DNA from: JBBAEA01 sp041656175
GTDB lineage: Bacteria; Myxococcota_A; Bradymonadia; UBA4248
Length of the DNA: 35,800 nt
Direction: 5' to 3'
Assembly: GCA_041656175.1 (NCBI GenBank)
Contig: JBBAEA010000014.1
Location: 1-35,800, forward strand
This document shows positions 22,796 through 31,852 of the stretch, one piece after another. A program made the position numbers and the translations under genes. Numbering within the stretch: the first letter of the stretch is position 1; every line of letters starts with the position of its first letter. Under the pieces are notes generated by a model that did not search any database, was not told the DNA's origin, and worked only from the letters and a program-made list of their open reading frames with translations.

Positions 22796-23407
22796 CTAGC
22801 TCTTTGGCGGGATAAGTTCTTTGCTACGCGTAATAACTTCGTCGACTAAGCCGTATTCCTTGGCTGCCTCCGCGCTCAAGTAGTAATCGCGGTCGGTGTC
22901 TTTTTCGATGCGCTCCAGCGGTTGGCCCGTGTGTCGCGAAAGAATGCCGTTGAGTATCGAGCGCGTTTTTATAATTTCTCGCGCTTGGATGTCGATATCG
23001 CTAGCTTGCCCTGAAAGGCCGCCAGCCAGTAACGGCTGGTGGATAAGGACGCGCGAGTGCGTAAGGGCGTATCGCTTCCCATAGCTTCCCGCGGCTAACA
23101 AAACCGCTCCCATGCTCGCTGCCTGCCCCATACAAATCGTAGAAACAGGGCAACGGATGTGCTGAATTGTGTCGTAAATGGCAAGACCCGCGCTAACCGA
23201 TCCCCCTGGCGAATTGATATACATCTGTATATCTTTTTCGGGATCCTCGCTCTCTAAAAATAGCAGCTGTGCAATTATGCTGTTAGACACCATGTCGGTT
23301 ACGGCCGAGCCGAGGATAATAATTCTATCCTTGAGTAGGCGGCTGAAAATATCCCATGCTCGCTCGCCGCGATGGGTTTGTTCAATCACGTTTGGGAAAA
23401 ATGTCAT
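22796..23407 (-). CDS. clpP: ATP-dependent Clp protease proteolytic subunit ClpP
   Basis: A 203-residue serine peptidase that forms the double-heptamer chamber used with ClpX. The catalytic triad is visible as Ser98 (GQAASMGA), His123 (RVLIHQPL) and Asp172 (KDTDRDYYLS), with the spacing of the E. coli enzyme. The N-terminal propeptide is very short (MTFFPNVIEQ), as in proteobacterial-type ClpP after processing. GAGGA lies before the ATG. It follows tig by 62 bases on the same strand, so co-transcription with tig is likely, and it ends in a strong terminator, which separates it from clpX. Confidence 0.97.
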   Translation of the reverse strand: MTFFPNVIEQTHRGERAWDIFSRLLKDRIIILGSAVTDMVSNSIIAQLLFLESEDPEKDIQMYINSPGGSVSAGLAIYDTIQHIRCPVSTICMGQAASMGAVLLAAGSYGKRYALTHSRVLIHQPLLAGGLSGQASDIDIQAREIIKTRSILNGILSRHTGQPLERIEKDTDRDYYLSAEAAKEYGLVDEVITRSKELIPPKS

Positions 23408-23469
23408 ATCAAATCCTCAGTCATTATACAGCTATTTGCCAGAACACTCATATTAAATTCGGCGAACCT

Positions 23470-24732
23470 TTACTTTATACTAATGTTTGTTGCAGACTTC
23501 ACCATATCAAAGGCTTTATTGCGTAAAATCTGCTCTTTCACAAAATTCGCCGCTTGCGCCTGCTTCAACCACTGTTTAATCTGATCGTCGCTCGCCTGCC
23601 CCAGCCACTTTTTAGCCTCATCAAAGATCTCATCTTCGTTGGCATCCAAGTTTTCTTTCTTAGCAATGGCATTGAGTATGCATTCTTCGTGGTAATCCAC
23701 GCGATATTCTTCGATTTCCTCGTCCTTCATCGCCGACACAATACTCTTCATCATCTGTGGGTCAATCTGACGGTTCAGCATCTGCTCAAGCTGCAAGCGC
23801 AATGCACTCTCTGCACGCGATTTCACGTAGCCCTCAGGAATTTCCATCGGGTTTTGCTCACGAAGCTGACGCAAAATTTGGCGTCGTAAATTTTCATCGT
23901 CTTCTTTTTCTTGCTCGGCTTTAATCTCTTCATGCAACTTATCTCGCAGTTGCGCCAAAGTATCGGCCTTGCCCGTGTCTAAGGCAAAATCGTCGTCCAG
24001 CTCAGCCAAGACCCGAACTTTAATTTCGCTTACTTCCGCCGTCACAATCGCTTCAGCCACGTTGTCATCATCGGTCTTAATATCCCAGTGAATATTCTTC
24101 GCCTCGCCGACTTGTGCCCCTATCAGTGCAGCCTCAAAATCCTTCGAGATTCTACCTGAGCCGATTTCTACACGACGCTCGCCCTCTTGAACTAAGCTTT
24201 GGGCCGCATCGTTTGGCGCGCTCAACGTAACATACAACACGTCGCCGTCGCGCACGTCCTTGCGATCCTCGACTGCCGCAAGCGTCGCCATATCGCTTCG
24301 CAGAGACTCTAAACGCTCGTCCACATCCGCATCGCTAAGCTCGCGCGACTCAAGCTCCGCGGTCAAGGCTTGGTACTGTACGTCCTCAAACTCCGTCTTG
24401 ATTTCCACCATAAACTGCGCCTTCAACCCACCATCATCGGTCATAGGCTCCGTCACATCCACCTCGCTGACATGCAGCAAATTCTCAAACGAAGCAACAG
24501 CCTCACTCGCCGCAATCTGCAATGCCTCACGCGCCGCATCCTCTCGCAACGACGCACCCGCTCGCTGGCGAATTATCGACGCGGGCACCTTCCCCATTCG
24601 AAAGCCAGGTAGCCGCAGGGTCTTGCGCGTCTCCTCGACCACACGACGCTCCAACGATGCAATCGCCGAACCCTCAACATCCAACATCACCATACGCTTG
24701 CCAGCGCTAATTTCCTCTACCTGAAATGCCAT
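23470..24732 (-). CDS. tig: Trigger factor (ribosome-associated chaperone/PPIase)
   Basis: A 420-residue chaperone that binds nascent chains at the ribosome exit. The ribosome-binding signature GFRMGKVP is at residues about 43-50 (GFRxGKxP). The PPIase domain should lie around residues 155-240; here the region KDVRDGDVLYVTL to VAEAIVTAEVSEIKVR is diverged, so PPIase activity is uncertain. The C-terminal helical chaperone arms follow (EIPEGYVKSRAESALRLQLEQM). GAGAGGCAG precedes the ATG. It is the first gene of the tig-clpP unit. Repeat R2 lies upstream, between tig and the broken serpin. Confidence 0.92.
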   Translation of the reverse strand: MAFQVEEISAGKRMVMLDVEGSAIASLERRVVEETRKTLRLPGFRMGKVPASIIRQRAGASLREDAAREALQIAASEAVASFENLLHVSEVDVTEPMTDDGGLKAQFMVEIKTEFEDVQYQALTAELESRELSDADVDERLESLRSDMATLAAVEDRKDVRDGDVLYVTLSAPNDAAQSLVQEGERRVEIGSGRISKDFEAALIGAQVGEAKNIHWDIKTDDDNVAEAIVTAEVSEIKVRVLAELDDDFALDTGKADTLAQLRDKLHEEIKAEQEKEDDENLRRQILRQLREQNPMEIPEGYVKSRAESALRLQLEQMLNRQIDPQMMKSIVSAMKDEEIEEYRVDYHEECILNAIAKKENLDANEDEIFDEAKKWLGQASDDQIKQWLKQAQAANFVKEQILRNKAFDMVKSATNISIK

Positions 24733-24863
24733 CTCTGCCTCTCAATAAAATTTCACCGAAAACGACACCCATCGTTTCCGTGCGCGGCATCGTAAGTACT
24801 TCAACGGATATCGTCAACTCTTTGCAAAAAATTCAAAGACATATACTCAACAGTTTTTGTATG

Positions 24864-25008
24864 GGCGGGGGGAAATCCCCCCGCGCGCAAGCTTCCCTTA
24901 AAATTCGCCAAGTGCCGCAAAATTTTGTGCGCTGTTTTCGCTAAACGCTCAACCAGCGCACAAAATGCGGCACTATGCGAATTTTAAGGGTGATCTCGCG
25001 CTCCCCCC
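24864..25008 (+). repeat. MITE-like intergenic repeat R2
   Basis: A 145-bp element with head GGGGGGAAATCCCCCC then CGCGCAAGCTTCCC and tail GGGTGATCTCGCGCTCCCCCC read as two parts (GGGTGATCTCGCGC, TCCCCCC). After removal of a 9-base insert the two ends are inverted copies (GGGGGGA...GCGCG). The core is a strong hairpin: CCCTTAAAATTCGC / GCGAATTTTAAGGG, AGTGCCGCA / TGCGGCACT and TTTTGTGCGCTG / CAGCGCACAAAA, with a 19-base loop. Its last base is the first base of the stop codon triplet of the truncated serpin. Confidence 0.8.
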
Positions 25009-25637
25009 TAGAGGCTTGGCAGCATAGCATAGTTGTTGCCTAAATTCCCTAAGAAAGCGCTAATGAATTTGTGACCAATGGCGATGCGATAGTTTGCTTT
25101 GAGCCCCTCCATGAATTCAAACAAAAAATAGTATTCTTTAGGGGGATAAATTTTACTGGCAATGTGCAGCAGAACCCCCTCAGCGGGTGCATCAAAGATA
25201 CTTTTTTTTCTCTGAAGGCCTAGCGCATCCCTGTTGGCGCTATCCTTCTCAAAACCCATGCTTTTAAGCAGTTCTGCGCGCGTCTCTCCCCGAGCTCCCG
25301 CAATCGTCATGCCCATGACACGCTCAAATAAATAGGGCGAGAAGGCGACGTTTTCCCCAGCGGGCAAAGCCTTAAGCGCTTGCCATGCAAAGCGATTATT
25401 GGCATCAACCCACTCGTCGATAGTGCCATCGGGCAAAAGAGCTTCAGCCGCAGGCACCTCAACGGCTTGCACCGCTACGTCGTCTTTGGCTTGCACCACT
25501 ACGTCGTCTTTGGCTGCCTCCTGTACAGAATCAATGGAATTGTTGCTGAGCGTAGGCTGTTCTGCCTTGGGTTGGCAGGCCAAAAACCATAGAGAACACA
25601 AAAAGGACAAGCACAAAATGAAAGGGTATCGCTGCAT
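25008..25637 (-). pseudogene. Truncated serpin lipoprotein
   Basis: A 209-residue frame starting at 25,637 with TAGGAG upstream. The signal peptide ends in the lipobox FLAC. A linker with an 8-residue repeat (AKDDVVVQ / AKDDVAVQ) follows, then the serpin N-terminal region: NNRFAWQALKALPAGENVAF, SPYLFERVMGMTIAGARGET and a degenerate IASKIYPPKEYY. After about 120 serpin residues the sequence leaves the family (IAIGHKFISAF...) and stops. The shutter, gate and reactive loop are missing, so it cannot inhibit proteases as a serpin. The stop falls exactly at the border of repeat R2, which suggests that insertion or deletion at the repeat removed the rest. An intact paralogue lies at 29,927-31,222. 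Confidence 0.75.
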
Positions 25638-26056
25638 ATTAACTCCTAAAGCTAGCACACCAAAAGCGTCGCTAATGGTAGCCTATCCGTTGCGCTGTAG
25701 TCAAGCACTAACGCTTCAGCCAGAGAAGCTCTAATTTATTGGGGCTACCGCCCCAAAGCTCGCCTCCGCTTGTGGGGCGCTGCCACACGCCCCAGCCAGA
25801 GTTCGTAGTTTTAAAACCCTTTTCCTGTATAACATATTGATTTTATTGACGTTTTCTTGAACACTCGCCTGACTTTCGTTATTTTTCTCTAGCTATTCTT
25901 TCACTATTTTTACATGAATCAGAGTCTCTCTTTAGCACTCTTAGAACCTTTCTTTAACGGTTTTTGTACTAGGCCAAATAGAGTAGCCTTGAAACTAGCC
26001 GCAACGGCGGCTCCTAGACCAAAATTACGCCACTTCCTTTTTTAGATTATCCTAAG
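25638..26056. other. 419-bp intergenic region before metH
   Basis: Divergent start regions of the truncated serpin and metH. It is occupied by copy B of the three-copy repeat (25,731-25,885) with hairpins TTGGGGC-TACC-GCCCCAA and GTGGGGC-GCT-GCC. No riboswitch (SAM or cobalamin type) was recognised upstream of metH. No clear promoter was identified. Confidence 0.5.
25731..25885 (+). repeat. Three-copy intergenic repeat, copy B
   Basis: It shares the TTGGGGCTACCGCCCCAA palindrome, ATTGATTTTATTGAC and the ACTCGCCTGA stretch with copies A and C. In the middle it has an extra GTGGGGC-GCT-GCC hairpin related to those at 29,617-29,633 and 29,825-29,835. Confidence 0.75.
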
Positions 26057-29000
26057 ATGTCAAAAAATTTTATAAAAGAACTACAAAACAGAATTTTACT
26101 TCTTGATGGTGCCATGGGTACGATGATCCAACGCTACGAATTGCAAGAGCGCGATTATCGTGGGGAGCGTTTTTTGGATCACCCCATCGATCTTAAGGGG
26201 AATAACGATGTTTTGGTTTTAACGCAGCCGCAGATTATCGCCGAGGTGCATCGAGCGTATTTGGAGGCAGGTGCGGATATTATAGAGACCTGCAGTTTTA
26301 GCGCGAATGCTCTGTCTCAAGCGGAGTACAGCTTAGAGCGCTATATTTCGGAGCTTAACCGCGCTAGCGTTGCCATTGCCAAGGCAGCGGTCGAAGAATT
26401 CTCGCTTAAGGATGGCAAGCCGCGTTTTGTAGCAGCTTCAGTGGGACCTACGAGTATCAGCCTTTCGATACCTGCTAAGCTCGACGACCCCATTATGCGC
26501 GAGTACGACTTTGATGCGATGGCTTCTGCATACTACGAACAATTATACGCACTTATTGAAGCTGGCGCTGATCTTATTTTGCTCGAAACTTGTTTTGACG
26601 CATTAAACACGAAAGCCGCAGGATACGCGGCGCGAAAAGTCATGCGCGATCTTGAGCGAAGCGTCCCTCTTATGATCTCGGCCACTATTGCCGACTCGGC
26701 GGGTAGGCTACTAACAGGTCAAAGCCTTGAAGCCTTTGTTGTGGCCGTTGAGCATCTTGAACCCGCGGTTTTGAGCGTAAACTGTGGCTTTGGCGCAGAA
26801 GAACTGCTTCCCTTTGTTGAGAGACTCAGCGCGTGTGCGCCTTGTGCTGTTGCTTGCTACCCCAATGCGGGGCTACCCGACGCTTCCGGCGAGTATCACG
26901 ATGATGCCTTGATGATGGCAGAGCTTTTATGCAAGCTTGCTAGACGCGGTAAGCTCAACGTCGCGGGTGCGTGCTGCGGCTCTACACCAGAGTACATCGC
27001 GGTCATGGCACAAAAACTCCAGGGAATTAGCCCTCGCCAAGTCCCCAAAAGTAGCGCCATTACTCAGTTTTCGGGTTTAAACGTTCAAGCCTGCGAAGCC
27101 TCAAAAATGCTGTGGGTGGCGGAGCGCAGTAACGTTGCTGGCTCCCAAAAATTCAGACGTCTCATCGCCGAGAATAAAGAAGCTGAAGCCCTTGCCGTCA
27201 CCGCGCAGCAGATGCAAGCGGGTGCCCAGATGATCGACATTTGCATGGACGACGCCATGATCGACGCCAAGCGCGCGATGCAACGCTTTTTGCGCCTCAT
27301 CGCAGGTGAACCCGAAATTTCGCAATATCCACTTGTGATCGACAGCTCGAATTTTGAGCTCATCAAAAGCGCGCTCAAGGAGTGCCAGGGCAAGTGCTTG
27401 GTAAACTCGATCAGCTTAAAAGAAGGGGAAACTCTGTTTTTGGAGCATGCGCGCTGGGTGCGCGACTTGGGGGCTGCGATCGTTATTATGGCCTTTGACG
27501 AAGAGGGACAGGCCAGTACCACCCAGCGACGCATCGAGATTTTGCAGCGTGCTATTGAGCTTTTAAAAGAAAAAGCGAATTTTCCAGAACAAGAAATTGT
27601 GGTGGATCCCAATATATTAGCTGTGGGGACAGGCCTTGCCGAACACCGCACGCAAGCGATCAGTTTTATAGAGTCTTGTAAAATTTTGCTCCAAAAGTAT
27701 CCCAAGATCCAAACTATTGGTGGGCTGAGCAATCTCTCCTTTGCCTTTCGGGGCAATAACACCGTTCGCGAGGCCATCCACAGCGTGTTTTTAGATTTGG
27801 CCAAAGACAGTCTATCGATGGTAATCGCCAACCCTCAACAAAAATTGGAGCTTGAAGATATCGATGCTGAGCTACGCGAGCTTATCGTTGCGCTGCTCAT
27901 GAATACCGAAGACGCTGTTGAAGAAAAAATAATGCGATGGGCAGCAAAAAACAAAGCTCAGAGCAGCCATAAAAGAGATAAAAGCGACGCAGATCTTACG
28001 CACAAATCCTTGGTAGAGCGAATATATCACAGCTTTTTGAGGGCAGATACGAAACTTGTTTCGACTTTGATGGCAGAAGCGCTCGCGAAACACACTACAG
28101 CTCTTGCCGTTATTGAGGGGCCGCTTATGCAGGCAATGTCCAAAATTGGCGCGGAGTTTTCCAAAGGCGAACTATTCTTGCCACAGATTGTAAAGAGCGC
28201 GCGTGTTTTAAAAGAAGCGATTTCTTACCTTCCACTTGATGAGTCCAGTGCTAGTGCGCGCGTTAGCAAGAAAAAAATACTACTCGCCACGGTCAAAGGC
28301 GACGTACACGATATAGGCAAAAACATCGTTAAAATCGTTTTACAATGTAATGGCTATGAGGTTCTAGATCTCGGCGTAATGACGCCCACAGAGGACATTG
28401 TCCATACGGCTATTGCAGAGAGAGTGGATGCCATCGGCTTATCTGGGCTTATATCTCCATCGTTACTGATAATGCAGGAGCTTGCTGTGGCGCTAAGCGA
28501 AGCTTCCTGTAGCGTTCCACTTTGGGTGGGAGGTGCAGCGACGAGTAAAACGCATGCAGCCGTACACTTAGCCCCACAGTACCGCGGATACTGCGATCAA
28601 ATAGGCGATGCATCGACGGTTCCCGTCGTTTTGGCCGAGCTCTTTGGGGCACAGGCGAGCGACTTTTTGGCTAAAACACGAAATGAACAGGCAAAATTAC
28701 GTGAGGAGTACTACTCTCAGACGCGTCCGAGACTCCTAAGTCTTGAGGACGCGCGCGCACGCGTAAAGCTTAGCCCTGCTCCAACGTTTAGTGCCGATTT
28801 AGCGCTCGGTATCTATGATGTGCTTCTTAAACCCAGCGATCTACGCGACTATATTCCGTGGGCTATGCTCTCCCACAGCTGGAAGCTTTTGAGAAAAACG
28901 AAAAACGGTGCAGCTCACAACGAAGCGCAAAAGCTAGAAAATGATGTAGAACGTGCTCTCCTACGCCTAGAAGCTCTAGAACTTGGAAACACCAATCTGC

Positions 29001-29611
29001 GCTATGCTATATGCAAAGCTCAGGCGATAAACGAAGACATTCGTGTTTTACACGACGAACGCGAATACATTTTGCATTTTATTCGTTGCCAAGAAGAAAA
29101 CTCACAGTTTTTGTGCCTCAGCGACTTTTTAGCTAAGGACGATTTTGGCGCATTAGCTCCATTCGTGGTTTCGTGTAAAATTCACAGCGAAGCTTTGCTG
29201 CAAGCACTCGCCTTTATCGACGACTCCCTCGATTACGTCTCGCTGCTTTTACAAAGTACAGGGCAGCTATTGGCGGAGGCTGCTAGTCGTTATTTTGGCA
29301 AAAATATCTTGGCGCCTTTGGGTAAACACATCAGACCCTCAGTAGGCTACCCGATCTACCCCGATCACAGCGAGAAGCAGACTCTGTTTACGCTTTTACG
29401 CGCACACGAAATAGGCATTGAACTCAGTGAAAGCTACATGATGAAACCGGGCGCCGCAATCTGTGCCCTCGGGATCTGGCACCCTGAGGCGAGCTATTTT
29501 AATCCCCGTTACGTCAGTAAAGAGCAAGTCGAAAATTACGCACAACGCAAGCAAATAAGTGTAGCCGAAGCCAAACGACAAATGGCTGTACTCGATTTCG
29601 AGGCTGACTAA
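26057..29611 (+). CDS. metH: Cobalamin-dependent methionine synthase MetH
   Basis: An 1184-residue enzyme that moves a methyl group from methyltetrahydrofolate to homocysteine via B12. Homocysteine domain, residues 1-320: LLDGAMGTMIQ, zinc ligands Cys243 (NCGFG) and Cys306/Cys307 (ACCGST). Pterin domain, about 345-610: ERSNVAGSQKFRRLI, VDPNILAVGTG, GGLSNLSFAFR. Cobalamin cap and B12 domain, about 645-890: DVHDIGKNIV with His751 as cobalt ligand. Reactivation domain, about 900-1184: YPDHSEKQTLF, SESYMMKPGAAI. The length is close to E. coli MetH (1227), so all four modules are present and the enzyme is self-contained. The linker KNKAQSSHKRDKSDA near residue 635 is variable. No ribosome-binding site is obvious. 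Confidence 0.97.
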   Translation: MSKNFIKELQNRILLLDGAMGTMIQRYELQERDYRGERFLDHPIDLKGNNDVLVLTQPQIIAEVHRAYLEAGADIIETCSFSANALSQAEYSLERYISELNRASVAIAKAAVEEFSLKDGKPRFVAASVGPTSISLSIPAKLDDPIMREYDFDAMASAYYEQLYALIEAGADLILLETCFDALNTKAAGYAARKVMRDLERSVPLMISATIADSAGRLLTGQSLEAFVVAVEHLEPAVLSVNCGFGAEELLPFVERLSACAPCAVACYPNAGLPDASGEYHDDALMMAELLCKLARRGKLNVAGACCGSTPEYIAVMAQKLQGISPRQVPKSSAITQFSGLNVQACEASKMLWVAERSNVAGSQKFRRLIAENKEAEALAVTAQQMQAGAQMIDICMDDAMIDAKRAMQRFLRLIAGEPEISQYPLVIDSSNFELIKSALKECQGKCLVNSISLKEGETLFLEHARWVRDLGAAIVIMAFDEEGQASTTQRRIEILQRAIELLKEKANFPEQEIVVDPNILAVGTGLAEHRTQAISFIESCKILLQKYPKIQTIGGLSNLSFAFRGNNTVREAIHSVFLDLAKDSLSMVIANPQQKLELEDIDAELRELIVALLMNTEDAVEEKIMRWAAKNKAQSSHKRDKSDADLTHKSLVERIYHSFLRADTKLVSTLMAEALAKHTTALAVIEGPLMQAMSKIGAEFSKGELFLPQIVKSARVLKEAISYLPLDESSASARVSKKKILLATVKGDVHDIGKNIVKIVLQCNGYEVLDLGVMTPTEDIVHTAIAERVDAIGLSGLISPSLLIMQELAVALSEASCSVPLWVGGAATSKTHAAVHLAPQYRGYCDQIGDASTVPVVLAELFGAQASDFLAKTRNEQAKLREEYYSQTRPRLLSLEDARARVKLSPAPTFSADLALGIYDVLLKPSDLRDYIPWAMLSHSWKLLRKTKNGAAHNEAQKLENDVERALLRLEALELGNTNLRYAICKAQAINEDIRVLHDEREYILHFIRCQEENSQFLCLSDFLAKDDFGALAPFVVSCKIHSEALLQALAFIDDSLDYVSLLLQSTGQLLAEAASRYFGKNILAPLGKHIRPSVGYPIYPDHSEKQTLFTLLRAHEIGIELSESYMMKPGAAICALGIWHPEASYFNPRYVSKEQVENYAQRKQISVAEAKRQMAVLDFEAD

Positions 29612-29616
29612 AGTTT

Positions 29617-29633
29617 GTGGGGCGCTGCCCCAC
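29617..29633 (+). terminator. Hairpin directly after metH
   Basis: GTGGGGC-GCT-GCCCCAC starts 6 bases after the metH stop. There is no T-run, so termination is uncertain. Related GGGC-GCT-GCCC cores occur at 25,772-25,788 and 29,825-29,835. Confidence 0.45.
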
Positions 29634-29655
29634 ACCTCAGCATTACGTATTTCTT

Positions 29656-29728
29656 TTGAACTTTGCGCGGGGGGAACCTTTTTTTCTTTTTGCAAAAGAA
29701 AAAAAGGTTCCCCCTGCCCCCCCTCCAA
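29656..29728 (+). repeat. G-rich long hairpin repeat, copy 2 (perfect 21-bp stem)
   Basis: A perfect 21-bp stem spans 29,670-29,690 and 29,694-29,714 with the loop TGC: GGGGGAACC, then a T-rich arm, pairs with an A-rich arm and GGTTCCCCC. Flanks TTTTGAACTTTGCGCG and TGCCCCCCCTCC match copy 1 at 22,326-22,400. It sits between the convergent metH and serpin genes. Confidence 0.8.
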
Positions 29729-29874
29729 AAAAGAAAACAAAATGGTACAGTTTTTTCTGTACAAACTGTGTGAATTTTAACTGAACTGATTGTTTTATTC
29801 TATAAAGCCGATGAGCGATTGGTAGGGCGCTGCCCCATGTTACACTTGCAGTGAAGGACAAGCACTTCATCCTC

Positions 29875-29908
29875 AAAAAAAAGACGCTTGACAATGCAAG
29901 CGCCTTTT
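29875..29908 (-). terminator. Terminator of the serpin gene
   Basis: On the minus strand, GGCGCTTG / CAAGCGTC (one G-U pair) is followed by a T run, 19 bases after the serpin stop. Confidence 0.8.
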
Positions 29909-29926
29909 TATGTCACGGCTAGTAGA

Positions 29927-31222
29927 CTAGAGTACTTTTTGCCCAGCAAAGAGTATAGCCTTGGATTCCTTAGCAACAATGAAGTACATAAAGGGTTTGT
30001 CGAGGCGTACTGTAACGACCGGCGCGGAGTTAGGAGCGACAACCACTAGGGTAGCCGCAGCGGCTTCGGTACCTACTTCGTTGACATCGATGGTTGCGTT
30101 TTGCGCAACGCTATCGATACGTAGTTCACCTGCAGCGGGCATCGCGATCTTCGTGAGACCATTCTTAAAGACTTTTTCGAGACCCATTTCTTTGAGCACT
30201 TTTTCGCTTAACTCGCTGTCGATTTTGAATTTAGGCATCGAAAAAGACAATGTCTTAGACTCCATTTTGTTAAGCATTTCGCGGAAGTCTTCGCCTTCGT
30301 AGTCTTTGCGGAAGTCGGCAAATTTAGCCGCATCTTTAGGCATGACCATAATCATAGAGAATTTTTCATCGACGTAATTCTTCTCGACAGCAACGTAATC
30401 TTCGTCTTCATACACAGGCATGTGCGCTTGTTGGCTCATCATGTCGACTTGAACTTTGTCGCCCTTAATCGTTGTAAAATCGGCTTTGGATGTATGTTGT
30501 TTGTCAAACTCTGCACTCCAGTCACCTTTAAAATACACGGCGCTGGCAAGTGCTAGGATGGAATCCGCTGTGATATTGTCTTCGGAAGCAATGTCTTTGA
30601 TGAGTCCGTTGGTGTTTTCGGAGGCCCATGCGTTAATGATTTCGATGATTTCCTTTTGATGTTCTTTAAATTTTACTTGCGCGATGGGTGCAACGAAGTC
30701 GTCTTCTAAAAGTTTCGCATACGCAGGCAAAAGCTCAAGCTCGTAATCGGACCAAACGCGATTGGCAAGTTTGAGGGCAACCTTTCCTTCCCCGCCAAGG
30801 ACGCGTAAGTACTGATAAACCTCGCCGTTTCGTTTGGCGGTATCTTCGCGTGAACCGGCTTGATTTTTTAGCACGTCCGACATTTCTTCAAAGACCTCGT
30901 CACCCGCTCCAGCTTGCACCATAGACAGAGCCACATGCATACCGTACGGGGAAATGACGAGATTTTTCTCTTCCTTCTCAATAGATGCGTTTAGCATGGC
31001 TAAACTAAAGTCTTGCTCTCCCTCGGCCCATGCTTGCAGGTTTTCTTCTTCGATGTCGGGAGAAGTTGTTAGCGCAATCTCTTTAATACTTAGATTCTTG
31101 GCGTATTTCGCATCAACTACACCATTAGCATTAACATAGTTCGAACCACCATCGTTTTCGGAACAAGCTGTAAAACTCGCCATAAGAGCAGCGAATAATG
31201 CGATCAAAAAATACTTCTTCAT
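29927..31222 (-). CDS. Inhibitory-type serpin lipoprotein
   Basis: A 431-residue serine/cysteine protease inhibitor. Start at 31,222 (MKKYFLIALFAALMASFTAC) follows GGAGAGG; the longer frame to 31,336 lacks a signal-like start. The lipobox is SFTAC, so it is anchored to a membrane. Family marks are LVISPYGMHVALSMVQAGAG, INAWASENTNGLI, LASAVYFKGDW and the end FMYFIVAKESKAILFAGQKV. The hinge EVGTEAAAAT is fully of inhibitory type (small residues P12-P9). Counting from P17 Glu gives ...VVVAPN-SAP with P1 Asn and P1' Ser, aligned with IPM-SIP of alpha-1-antitrypsin. It probably protects the cell from foreign or predatory proteases. The target is unknown. Confidence 0.93.
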   Translation of the reverse strand: MKKYFLIALFAALMASFTACSENDGGSNYVNANGVVDAKYAKNLSIKEIALTTSPDIEEENLQAWAEGEQDFSLAMLNASIEKEEKNLVISPYGMHVALSMVQAGAGDEVFEEMSDVLKNQAGSREDTAKRNGEVYQYLRVLGGEGKVALKLANRVWSDYELELLPAYAKLLEDDFVAPIAQVKFKEHQKEIIEIINAWASENTNGLIKDIASEDNITADSILALASAVYFKGDWSAEFDKQHTSKADFTTIKGDKVQVDMMSQQAHMPVYEDEDYVAVEKNYVDEKFSMIMVMPKDAAKFADFRKDYEGEDFREMLNKMESKTLSFSMPKFKIDSELSEKVLKEMGLEKVFKNGLTKIAMPAAGELRIDSVAQNATIDVNEVGTEAAAATLVVVAPNSAPVVTVRLDKPFMYFIVAKESKAILFAGQKVL

Positions 31223-31680
31223 TTTCCTCTCCATACCAATATTGCAAGCAGCAGTGTAAAACAAATGAGCACCTTGCCCACGTATTAGGGTTTTGCAAGG
31301 TTTGTGCCAAGTATAACTCTTCGAGAATTTGAACATAAATTATGATCTTTATTCATAAAGCATCGCCTATAAATTGAATTTTACACATGTCTTTGCGGTA
31401 ACTTTGTATATTCTTCATCTATAAAGCGATTTATCGCATTTTGTGATTTTCTATTTTGACGCTATTATTCGTGTTCGTTCGCCTACGCACAAAGCAGCAT
31501 ATTATTCAAAATAACTGACATTTTAGTCATAACTGTTCATGCAGAATGCATTGTTAAGCAACAAAAGCTGTCCTTAAGCGCATGGATATTAGGAATTTGG
31601 AACTATGACATTGCTGGCATAAGCTTTTTTGCGACAAATTGAACGAGCATCACTCGGAGTTATGTTAGGAGCTAAGGATA

Positions 31681-31793
31681 CTTTGATTAATTGGGGCTAC
31701 CGCCCCAAACCCGTCCAAGGGCTTTCGCCCTTGGAACCCGTTTTTGTGTGTAGGGTATTGATTTTATTGACTTTTATTTTAGAAACTCACCTA
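31681..31793 (+). repeat. Three-copy intergenic repeat, copy C (best preserved)
   Basis: It contains CTTTGATT, the palindrome TTGGGGCTACCGCCCCAA (31,691-31,708), a second perfect hairpin CCAAGGGC-TTTC-GCCCTTGG (31,715-31,734), CCCGTTTTTGTGTGTAGG and ATTGATTTTATTGAC. Two stable hairpins and conserved flanks suggest a non-autonomous element or an RNA-level function. Confidence 0.75.
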
Positions 31794-31852
31794 GATCTCT
31801 TAACTTTTATTAGCTCTTTTTATGACTATTTTTGCTTTAATCAGAGCAACCC

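Noticed and set aside
25886..26056. Cobalamin or SAM riboswitch before metH
   Set aside because: No B12-box-like or SAM-I core motifs are visible in the region; only repeat DNA and AT-rich sequence.
31337..31680. Search for a tRNA or promoter-like RNA gene between serpin and repeat copy C
   Set aside because: No cloverleaf or conserved T-loop (GTTCRA) pattern in a fitting context was seen.
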